Positions 49,622-56,822 of a stretch of DNA of 64,000 bases are shown here, piece by piece (position 1 is the stretch's first letter; each line of letters begins with the position of its first letter). The notes below the pieces were generated by a model that was given only the letters and a program-made list of their open reading frames with translations, was not told where the DNA came from and did not search any database. Where the stretch lies: assembly GCA_002724925.1 (NCBI GenBank), contig PBQA01000016.1:310001-374000 (forward strand), written 5' to 3'. The position numbers were made by a program, and so were the translations under genes. The DNA comes from Oceanospirillaceae bacterium. GTDB lineage: Bacteria; Pseudomonadota; Gammaproteobacteria; Pseudomonadales; Oceanobacteraceae.

Positions 49622-49873
49622 TTACGCCTGAGTATCGATAAGAGAACCCAGCTGACGGTCCGCTGCCTGCAATACTTTCGCGTTTGCGTCAGTTGCTTGC
49701 TGACCCTGCTTCATGTCTGTCATTGCAGACGCAAGATCTCCGGTACCCTCAACGGGACGTTCAGTGGTCGTCTCAACGACGGTCTGGGCAGCCTTGGCAA
49801 CCTGCTCGGTTCCTTGACTGACGCCGTATGCTGCGGTGGCGAACGTCGAACCTGCTGTTGATCCTATATTCAT
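49622..49873 (-). CDS. Small hypothetical protein upstream of SprA-family gene
   Basis: An 83-residue, Ala/Thr/Gln-rich protein, start MNIGSTAGSTFATAAYGV. It resembles small putative motility-type proteins in size and composition, but no family is certain. 17 bases separate it from the SprA-family gene, suggesting co-transcription. Confidence 0.6.
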   Translation of the reverse strand: MNIGSTAGSTFATAAYGVSQGTEQVAKAAQTVVETTTERPVEGTGDLASAMTDMKQGQQATDANAKVLQAADRQLGSLIDTQA

Positions 49874-49924
49874 AACAACCTCTGCTGAACAAATGTTTCT
49901 GATCATTATTTAATCAAACCACAA

Positions 49925-49958
49925 ACAAAAACGCCATCCTGAACAGGATGGCGTTTAG
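49925..49958 (-). terminator. Terminator of bioB
   Basis: A 12-bp stem, AAACGCCATCCT-gttc-AGGATGGCGTTT on the minus strand, followed by TTGTTTGT; 19-52 bases past the bioB stop. Confidence 0.88.
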
Positions 49959-49976
49959 ACTGATTTCTTATATAAA

Positions 49977-51026
49977 TCAGTGAGTTTGTGCTGACCGCTG
50001 AGAAGCGTCATAAAAAAGATCAGCATTTTGCTCTGGCTGCGCCAATATCTCGTCAAGCTCCTGCGGCGCTTTGGTTACGCGATGCTCTGAATTGATCCCA
50101 AGTTTACGGAATAGATCCTGATCCTTGTTAGCCGCCGGGTTAGGGGTCGTCAGTAAGCACTCACCGTAGAAGATGGAGTTAGCCCCCGCAAAGAAGCACA
50201 TTGCCTGCATTTCTTCAGACATTTCTTCTCGTCCAGCACTCAGACGAACGTGAGACGCTGGCATCATGATACGAGCAACCGCAATCGTGCGGATAAAATC
50301 CAATGGATCAAGATCACCTTGAGTTTCCAGCGGAGTACCTGCAACCTTCACCAGCTGGTTAATCGGCACCGAATCAGGGTGTGCCGGGAGGTTAGCCAGC
50401 TGAACAAGGAGGCCCGCCCGGTCCTTGTGAGACTCACCCATCCCCAGAATCCCGCCAGAGCAGACTTTCATGCCGGCGTTACGCACGTTTGAAAGTGTGT
50501 TCAGACGATCTGAATATGAGCGCGTTGTGATGATCTCGCCATAAAACTCAGGCGAAGTATCAAGATTGTGGTTGTAATAGTCGAGGCCAGCTTCCGCCAA
50601 GGCATCCGCCTTTTTGTCATCCAGCATGCCGAGCGTCATACAGGTTTCGAGGCCCAGTTCTTTTACACCCTTAACCATCGCGAGTACGTAAGGCATATCT
50701 TTGTCGCGCGGCGAACGCCACGCAGCGCCCATGCAAAAACGGTCTGAACCCGCAGCCTTAGCCGCCTTGGCCTTCTCAATAACCGCCTCAACTTCCATCA
50801 GGCGTTCACGCTCCAGCCCGGTGTCGTAGCGTGCGCTCTGAGGACAATACGCACAGTCTTCCGGGCAGGCACCGGTCTTAATCGACAGCAGTGTGCTTAC
50901 CTGCACTGCGTTCGGGTCATGATACTCACGATGAACGGTCTGAGCCTGAAAAAGCAGATCGTTAAACGGCGTATTCAGTAGCTGCTCGACTTCTTCAACA
51001 GTCCAGTCGTGGCGAACAGTGCTCAT
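49977..51026 (-). CDS. bioB: Biotin synthase
   Basis: A 349-residue radical-SAM enzyme that inserts sulfur into dethiobiotin. CxxxCxxC iron-sulfur motif in '[14 protein letters not shown]'; '[13 protein letters not shown]' and '[10 protein letters not shown]' (Arg ligand of the second cluster) are intact. The second of two adjacent ATGs (51,026) is preferred, seven bases from GAGGG. It stands alone here; bioF/H/C/D are not in the window. Divergent from comF. Confidence 0.97.
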   Translation of the reverse strand: MSTVRHDWTVEEVEQLLNTPFNDLLFQAQTVHREYHDPNAVQVSTLLSIKTGACPEDCAYCPQSARYDTGLERERLMEVEAVIEKAKAAKAAGSDRFCMGAAWRSPRDKDMPYVLAMVKGVKELGLETCMTLGMLDDKKADALAEAGLDYYNHNLDTSPEFYGEIITTRSYSDRLNTLSNVRNAGMKVCSGGILGMGESHKDRAGLLVQLANLPAHPDSVPINQLVKVAGTPLETQGDLDPLDFIRTIAVARIMMPASHVRLSAGREEMSEEMQAMCFFAGANSIFYGECLLTTPNPAANKDQDLFRKLGINSEHRVTKAPQELDEILAQPEQNADLFYDASQRSAQTH

Positions 51027-51092
51027 CATGGTACCCTCAGGTTGGTGTCAGTATCACGGATGATAAAGATGAGGCATAACTGGTCAACCCTG

Positions 51093-51800
51093 ATGAAAAT
51101 CCGGGGTAACCTCAGTACATTTTTTAATCAGATCTTCGAGTGTGAACTCTGTCTTGAACCCGACGGCAGCAGCACAGGAATTTGCGAGGAGTGTCTGAAC
51201 CGCCTGCCTTATATGGGGCTGGCCTGCCCTCAGTGCAGCGAAACTGTTCTGACGGAGGGAATGTGCGGTCGTTGCCAACGACGCACCCCGGCCTACGACT
51301 ACAGCTATTGCTCTCTCAGTTACGAACACCCGCTCCCCCACTGGCTACATCGTTGCAAAGACAAACGCGATACTCGCCAGATCAGCCGCATTCAAACACT
51401 TATGCTGATGGCGCATCCTGCCTTTGACCACGAGCCTGACGGCTACCCAGATATCGTCACCTGCATACCGACCACCCACCGACGAAGGTTCTGGCGTGGA
51501 TTTAATCTGAGTGAAGAACTGGCCAGAGCGGTCGCGAATGATCTCGGCCTTCCATTCCACCCTCTTCTGAAGAAAACGAAGCACCAGGAGCAACGTGGAC
51601 GTACTGCCAGACAACGAGCCAGCGGTCAGACGGATATGAGCATCGAGACCAATCTCGATCTGGCCGGCAAACACATCCTGATCGTTGATGATGTTATGAC
51701 CACCGGCAGCACACTGCACGCTGCGGCTGCACTTCTGAAAGAATCCAATGCGCAGAGGGTCGGTGCATGGTGTTTTGCCAGAACACCGAAAACCCGATAA
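51093..51800 (+). CDS. comF: ComF-family phosphoribosyltransferase-like protein
   Basis: A 235-residue ComF protein: N-terminal four-Cys zinc finger pairs (CELCLEPDGSSTGICEEC, CPQC, CGRC), then a PRTase fold with 'ILIVDDVMTTGSTLHAAAALLKESNA' (PRPP loop). Linked to natural DNA uptake and single-strand handling. The start is uncertain: ATGs at 51,060, 51,069 and 51,093 are in frame; 51,093 leaves room for divergent promoters and matches the family length. Confidence 0.87.
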   Translation: MKIRGNLSTFFNQIFECELCLEPDGSSTGICEECLNRLPYMGLACPQCSETVLTEGMCGRCQRRTPAYDYSYCSLSYEHPLPHWLHRCKDKRDTRQISRIQTLMLMAHPAFDHEPDGYPDIVTCIPTTHRRRFWRGFNLSEELARAVANDLGLPFHPLLKKTKHQEQRGRTARQRASGQTDMSIETNLDLAGKHILIVDDVMTTGSTLHAAAALLKESNAQRVGAWCFARTPKTR

Positions 51801-51854
51801 ACCCAGCTCACCTTCAGGCATAATACCTTCCAAATTCATGTTCCGGATTCCGCT

Positions 51855-52829
51855 ATGCACGCCTACGCCGACTTAAGCCACGACCTGGTCATGGACGCTA
51901 TAGAATCACTAGGATACCTCTGCGATGCCCGCGTAATGGCATTAAACAGCTATGAAAACCGTGTATTTCAGGTTGGCATTGAAGATGAGCAACCTTTAAT
52001 CGCCAAGTTCTATCGCCCGGCTCGCTGGACCGACGAGAGCATCCGCGAGGAGCATCAGTTCCTTCTTTCGCTAGCCGCAGAAGATGTACCGGTGATTGCT
52101 CCGATCGAAATAAACAACGAAACCTTATTCACCTACGGCGGATTCCGTTTTGCGCTGTTCCCTCGTCGTGGCGGACACGCCCCGGAGTTAAGTAATGATG
52201 ACGACCTGGAGCTGATTGGACGCTGGCTTGCACGCCTGCATAATATCGGTGAAACCACACCGTTTATTCACCGTCCGCATATCAACGGCAGTGAAGATAT
52301 CTCCGCTGCAGCGGAAGCCGTACTCGCAAGCGGTTTAATGCCTGAGGATTATCATGCTGCATACACCTCACTCATCAGAGATATCTGTGCCCATACAGAT
52401 CAGATCAAGCTTTCAAATCACTCACAGATTCGACTGCACGGCGACATGCACACAGGCAATCTGATTATTCGGGATGAAGATCTCTACCTGGTCGACTTCG
52501 ATGACTGCGCTCAAGGGCCCGCAATGCAGGATATCTGGATGTTACTCAGTGGCAGCCGTGAGGAACATCGTCAACAAATTATGGTCATAGCAGAAGGCTA
52601 CAGCATGTTTCGCAGGTTTCCTGCAGAGGAACTCCCTCTGATTGAGACACTGTGTACACGACGAATTGTTCGACATGCCGCCTGGCTGAGCCAGCGCTGG
52701 GACGACCCAGCCTTTCCGGTGGCATTCCCCTGGTTTGCATCACACCGCTACTGGTCAGAGCATTTACTGGCACTGCGTGAGCAACTGTCCGCACTGCAAG
52801 AAGAACCACTGGCATTACCCGTATTTTAA
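51855..52829 (+). CDS. srkA: Stress response kinase A
   Basis: A 324-residue SrkA/YihE Ser/Thr kinase of the APH fold: 'LNSYENRVFQVGIEDEQPLIAKFYRPARWTDESIREEHQFL' (nucleotide-binding Lys), 'LHGDMHTGNLI' (catalytic Asp loop) and 'LVDFDDCAQGPAMQDIW' (metal Asp). In E. coli it counters stress-induced death by opposing MazEF. Follows comF with 54 bases between. Confidence 0.94.
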   Translation: MHAYADLSHDLVMDAIESLGYLCDARVMALNSYENRVFQVGIEDEQPLIAKFYRPARWTDESIREEHQFLLSLAAEDVPVIAPIEINNETLFTYGGFRFALFPRRGGHAPELSNDDDLELIGRWLARLHNIGETTPFIHRPHINGSEDISAAAEAVLASGLMPEDYHAAYTSLIRDICAHTDQIKLSNHSQIRLHGDMHTGNLIIRDEDLYLVDFDDCAQGPAMQDIWMLLSGSREEHRQQIMVIAEGYSMFRRFPAEELPLIETLCTRRIVRHAAWLSQRWDDPAFPVAFPWFASHRYWSEHLLALREQLSALQEEPLALPVF

Positions 52830-52839
52830 AGAGGATGTT

Positions 52840-53343
52840 ATGAAAAAGTACCTGATCGCTACCGCCATTTCTGCCGCAACTATTACGACCGTTTCTGCGG
52901 AGGAAAATACCCTGCGCAACGCGTTCTATGTTGGTGGCGCCGTGAACCACAACGTCATTGATTCACCCTTCGGCGGAGACGAATTAGACGCCAATGGTTA
53001 CTCACTGTTTGGTGGTTATAAGTTCGACAACTCGGTTGCCGATTTAATGACATCGGTAGAATTCGGCTACAGCGACACGGGTGATTTTTACAACAGCAAT
53101 GGTAACGGCGATGAAGATATCAATGGCGTATGGGTAGCTGCCGTTGCAGAAAAATACCTGCCTGAAATTGATCCACGCCTCAGTGTTATTGGCCGTGGCG
53201 GATTGGACTTAGGTGACGACGACGGTATTTTCCTCGGCGCCGGCGCTGGCTTCAAAGTTAACGAACAGGTTGGTCTACGTGCAGAGTTTATTAACAAAGA
53301 TGCATCGTCTGTTTATCAAGTTGGAGCCCTGTTTCATTTCTGA
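52840..53343 (+). CDS. Small outer-membrane beta-barrel protein
   Basis: A 167-residue precursor with signal peptide MKKYLIATAISAATITTVSA and alternating beta strands ending in a C-terminal aromatic (ALFHF), as in outer-membrane porin-like OmpA/OmpW-type barrels of eight strands. AAGAGGA ribosome site; starts 11 bases after srkA. Acidic Asp/Asn-rich loops. Function unknown. Confidence 0.82.
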   Translation: MKKYLIATAISAATITTVSAEENTLRNAFYVGGAVNHNVIDSPFGGDELDANGYSLFGGYKFDNSVADLMTSVEFGYSDTGDFYNSNGNGDEDINGVWVAAVAEKYLPEIDPRLSVIGRGGLDLGDDDGIFLGAGAGFKVNEQVGLRAEFINKDASSVYQVGALFHF

Positions 53344-53366
53344 ATGACAGATGATCCAGCATAAAC

Positions 53367-53409
53367 AAAAATGCCCGGCACGAACCTTGTTCATGCCGGG
53401 CATTTTTTC
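53367..53409 (+). terminator. Terminator of srkA/OMP transcript
   Basis: ATGCCCGGCA (53,371-53,380) pairs with TGCCGGGCAT (53,394-53,403), followed by TTTTTCT. 24 bases past the outer-membrane protein stop. Confidence 0.88.
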
Positions 53410-53433
53410 TGAAAGGACACCGCTTAGGTGAAT

Positions 53434-53467
53434 AAAAAAACTCCCCACCCGCAATGGATGAGGAGCT
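53434..53467 (-). terminator. Terminator of DUF1329 operon
   Basis: On the minus strand CUCCUCAUCC pairs with GGGUGGGGAG (two G-U pairs) across AUUGC and is followed by TTTTTTT. It lies about 50 bases past the DUF1329 stop and ends the lipase-DUF1302-DUF1329 transcript. Confidence 0.8.
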
Positions 53468-53516
53468 TTCTTAAATCAGGGAGATAAACCTCCCCGTCAG
53501 GTTCGCAGTCGGAGTA

Positions 53517-54878
53517 TCAGCGAACACCGCCACGGCGCAGAGCCGCTGGAGTGTAGTCAGAATAAGTACGCTCAAATTCGTACTGGTAGCCTGATTCTTC
53601 TTCGTTATCCAGACCAAGGGCCAGATAGCGGCCTGAGTTCAGGTCGTACAGAGTTTCAATCGCGTACCATGGAACCTTGCGATCGAAGTAGTACATGTTG
53701 TGTGACTCAGCCACACGCCACAGTTCGCCACGGCCGTCGTAATGATCGATTTCAGTCGCCTGCCAGGTATCTTCATCGATATAGAAGACACGCTTAGCGT
53801 ATACATGACGCTGACCATCTTTCAGAGTCGCTGTTACTTTCCACACACGGTGCAGTTCGTAACGAGTCAGATCCTGATTAATGTGACCAGCTTTGACGAT
53901 GTCGTCATACTTCAGGCTGGTGTCTTTCAGCTGATATGAGTTGTACGGAATGTACACTTCCTGCTTACCTTCTAACTTCCACTCGTAGCGGTCCGGAGAG
54001 CCGTTGAACATATCGAAGTTATCTGCAGTACGCAGACCGTCAGACGCGGTACCTGGGCCGTCGTAAGCAACCTGCGGCGCACGACGTACACGACGCTGAC
54101 CAGCGTTATATACCCATGCCTTACGTGGCTCTTTTACCTGGTCCAGTGTTTCGTGAACCAAAAGAACGTTACCCGCCAGACGCGCTGGAGACAGAACATC
54201 CTGCTTAAAGTAAAAGAGAACGTTGTCATCTTTATCCGCCTGGAAATCGACCAGGTTATTACGGAAGGTGAACTCGTCTTTAAAACGAACGACGGTGTAA
54301 TCACCGTTCACCTGCGGCGTCACCTGACCGATGATACGGCTGACCGAACCACCGCGATATCGCGTAATGTGGTTCCAGATCACTTCAACACCTGTCTGCG
54401 GGAATGGGAAAGGCACGCCGAACGTGAAGTTCGCGATACCATTACCGTCATTCAGCAGAGAGGTGTTCACTGCGTTCTTCTTAGTCTCGTCGTAGACGTC
54501 CTGAGGGTAAGCCGCTGAACGCACAGTTTTGTACACGGGCATACGGTAGGTATCAGGATACTTCTCGAACATCGCTTTCTGACCGTCGGTCAGATTTGCG
54601 GCGTAGTCTTTGTAGTTCTCTGCGGTGATCACGAACTCCGGCTTGTCTCCCGCAAATGGGTTACCAAGACGACCATTCTTATCAACGCTGGCTGCGTCTG
54701 TTGCCAGACCGCCCGTCCATGCAGGGATATTACCCTGAGCTTCTTTCACTGCGCCCACTGGAGTCAGTTCTGTACCCAGCTTGGCAGCCTGATCAGCGCT
54801 CACACCTGCGTGTGCAGAACCCACCAGCATGGAGAGGGCCGCAGCCGCTCCCCAGGTTTTAAATTGTTTCTTCAACAT
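53517..54878 (-). CDS. DUF1329 periplasmic (LolB-like fold) protein
   Basis: A 453-residue DUF1329 protein with signal peptide (cleavage near AHAG, residues ~24-25). Typical motifs: 'LGTELTPVGAVKEAQGNIPAWTGGL', 'TGVEVIWNHITRYRGGS', 'RRAPQVAYDGPGT', 'DRYEWKLEGKQEVYIPYNSY', 'ATEIDHYDGRGELWRV'. The fold is related to LolB and is proposed to carry lipid or hydrophobic cargo in the periplasm. Always paired with DUF1302; 32 bases after it here. Confidence 0.93.
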   Translation of the reverse strand: MLKKQFKTWGAAAALSMLVGSAHAGVSADQAAKLGTELTPVGAVKEAQGNIPAWTGGLATDAASVDKNGRLGNPFAGDKPEFVITAENYKDYAANLTDGQKAMFEKYPDTYRMPVYKTVRSAAYPQDVYDETKKNAVNTSLLNDGNGIANFTFGVPFPFPQTGVEVIWNHITRYRGGSVSRIIGQVTPQVNGDYTVVRFKDEFTFRNNLVDFQADKDDNVLFYFKQDVLSPARLAGNVLLVHETLDQVKEPRKAWVYNAGQRRVRRAPQVAYDGPGTASDGLRTADNFDMFNGSPDRYEWKLEGKQEVYIPYNSYQLKDTSLKYDDIVKAGHINQDLTRYELHRVWKVTATLKDGQRHVYAKRVFYIDEDTWQATEIDHYDGRGELWRVAESHNMYYFDRKVPWYAIETLYDLNSGRYLALGLDNEEESGYQYEFERTYSDYTPAALRRGGVR

Positions 54879-54910
54879 ATTCGGAACCTCTGTGTAACTT
54901 GTTCAACTGC

Positions 54911-56803
54911 TCAGAATGAATATTTAGCAGAAAGACTGATGTTGTCGCGGTCTTTCAACTGGTTATATTTGCCACCCGAGAAGTTAGTGTATGACACGTC
55001 TACGGATGTCTGGTTCAGATACAGGAATGACACACCCAGACCTACGGTCAGACGATCATCAATAAACTGAGAACCTGGCTCTGGACCGTAACCCTTGTCG
55101 TAAGCAATCGACAGGTTAGGCGTCATATTTACACCCGCGAAGGCGTTGTTGTACGTCAGGCCAGAGCGCAGACGGATACCACCTGACAGCTTGGTGGTGT
55201 AACCATCGTCGGTACAGTAGTCCGAGTTCACGTTTGCTGACGTGCCACCAAAGATACAATAGTTAGTATCACCGCCAGGTTCATAGACCCCATCGTTGTT
55301 ACCAATACCGTAGGCACCTGAGCGGCCATAACGGGCATCATCAGTGTCCGGAAGATCCGGGATGTAGGTCGCGCCGACTTCACCAACGAGCGCCAGACGG
55401 TCTGCACCTAACACACGATCAAAGAACATGATGTAGGTTGACTGTGCCTGCCAGATATCAAACTCGTCGTAGCCCTTACCAACTTCACCGTACAGGTCAG
55501 CAGCATTACCTGCTTCTTCAGCACGTTGCTGATACAGGCGACTCCACGGAGCACCGTTACCCGCCAGAATCAGCTCAAATGCGTTCCACTGAACTGGCAT
55601 ATCTGGCTTATAACTGATCTCACCCGAGATAGATGCACCACTTGCGGTACTACGCGCAAACGAGACACCCGCAATTTTGATGTCTTCTGGATAAGCGATC
55701 TGATACAGCGGACGATACGTGTTATATGAAGCATCTTCATTCACTTCCATATCCGGCGTACCGGTCAGAACACCAAGGCGGTCCTGGTTCGTGATAACAC
55801 CGTTGATGTATGGAAGGCGGCTATGAATGTTCATGTAGTAGAAACCGAATTCGGTATCACCCAGCGCTTCTGAATACCAACGAACAGCCATACCGTACTG
55901 ACCACTGTCGCTCGGTTCTTCATCTTCGATCCGCTCTGTTACTGGTGCCACGCGGTTTGCCAGCGGCACACCCGTGTCCACTTCCAGATCGCGCAACGCG
56001 AGGATATCGCGTTCATCAGCCGTACCACCCAGAATAACCGGGCCACAACCGTCGGCTACGAAATCAACCGTTGAGAAGAATGTACCGCACGGGTCACTGC
56101 GTGTGTGATCCCACTCCAACTGATAGAAAGCTTCCAGAGTGATCTCACCCGTCAGGCCAATCGAGGTATAGAACATGTTGACCGGAAGAAGTCCCTCTTT
56201 CAGCTCGGCACCCGGCTTACGGAATGCGGAGGCATCCACTGGGTTAACGCTGTTGATGCCACCCTGAATGAAGGTACTTTCACCCCAGCTAAGAACCTGA
56301 CGACCAAGACGGAAGGTCACAGGCACGTAGTTGATGTCATAGTCTGCCCAGACAAAAGCATCCAAAAGTTCAGCACCACGACCGGCGGCGTTTTCAGTTT
56401 CTTCGTTCAACTGTTTGAACTCAGTGTCCTGATCCATAATCGCGTGATCATAGTAAGCACGGGCACGGAAGAAACCACCGTAGTTGCGGTAGCTCATTTC
56501 GAGATCGCCGCTCCACTTGAAGACATTTGTATAAATGTCTCCCTGATCGTAGTTAAGCGTACCGTCGTCGTAGTTGTACGATGCACCGGAGGTGTTCTCT
56601 CCAATCGCATTCCCATTACCTGGCATAATCTGAGAGCGGTCACGCTCATCAACACGCCAGCCAATACCATAGGACACTGTGTTTGCCAGCTGAATATTTA
56701 ACTCGCCAACGTTGTACTCAATTGCTTGAGCTGACGTGACTGCTCCCGCCATGGCCAGAGCCAGCGGAGTCTTTTTAAACATCTGATAAATTGCTTTATT
56801 CAT
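54911..56803 (-). CDS. DUF1302 outer-membrane beta-barrel protein
   Basis: A 630-residue DUF1302 protein: signal peptide ending in SAQA, then 'IEYNVGELNIQLANTVSYGIGWRV', 'RQVLSWGESTFIQGGINSVNPVD', and C-terminal Phe (SAKYSF), as in long-chain-lipid channel-like barrels. Start MNKAIYQMFKK at 56,803; an upstream TTG overlaps the lipase stop and is not used. Works with DUF1329, probably in export or uptake of hydrophobic compounds; direction unknown. Confidence 0.93.
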   Translation of the reverse strand: MNKAIYQMFKKTPLALAMAGAVTSAQAIEYNVGELNIQLANTVSYGIGWRVDERDRSQIMPGNGNAIGENTSGASYNYDDGTLNYDQGDIYTNVFKWSGDLEMSYRNYGGFFRARAYYDHAIMDQDTEFKQLNEETENAAGRGAELLDAFVWADYDINYVPVTFRLGRQVLSWGESTFIQGGINSVNPVDASAFRKPGAELKEGLLPVNMFYTSIGLTGEITLEAFYQLEWDHTRSDPCGTFFSTVDFVADGCGPVILGGTADERDILALRDLEVDTGVPLANRVAPVTERIEDEEPSDSGQYGMAVRWYSEALGDTEFGFYYMNIHSRLPYINGVITNQDRLGVLTGTPDMEVNEDASYNTYRPLYQIAYPEDIKIAGVSFARSTASGASISGEISYKPDMPVQWNAFELILAGNGAPWSRLYQQRAEEAGNAADLYGEVGKGYDEFDIWQAQSTYIMFFDRVLGADRLALVGEVGATYIPDLPDTDDARYGRSGAYGIGNNDGVYEPGGDTNYCIFGGTSANVNSDYCTDDGYTTKLSGGIRLRSGLTYNNAFAGVNMTPNLSIAYDKGYGPEPGSQFIDDRLTVGLGVSFLYLNQTSVDVSYTNFSGGKYNQLKDRDNISLSAKYSF

Positions 56804-56822
56804 GATTTTTATTCTCCGCAAC

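Noticed and set aside
51027-51092. BirA operator between bioB and comF
   Set aside because: Only short GGTTG/CAACC fragments about 40 bases apart are seen; the usual TTGTAAACC-N15/16-GGTTTACAA arrangement is absent.
51345-51860. Minus-strand frame of 171 codons opposite comF/srkA
   Set aside because: It is antisense to the ComF PRTase motif and has no protein family pattern.
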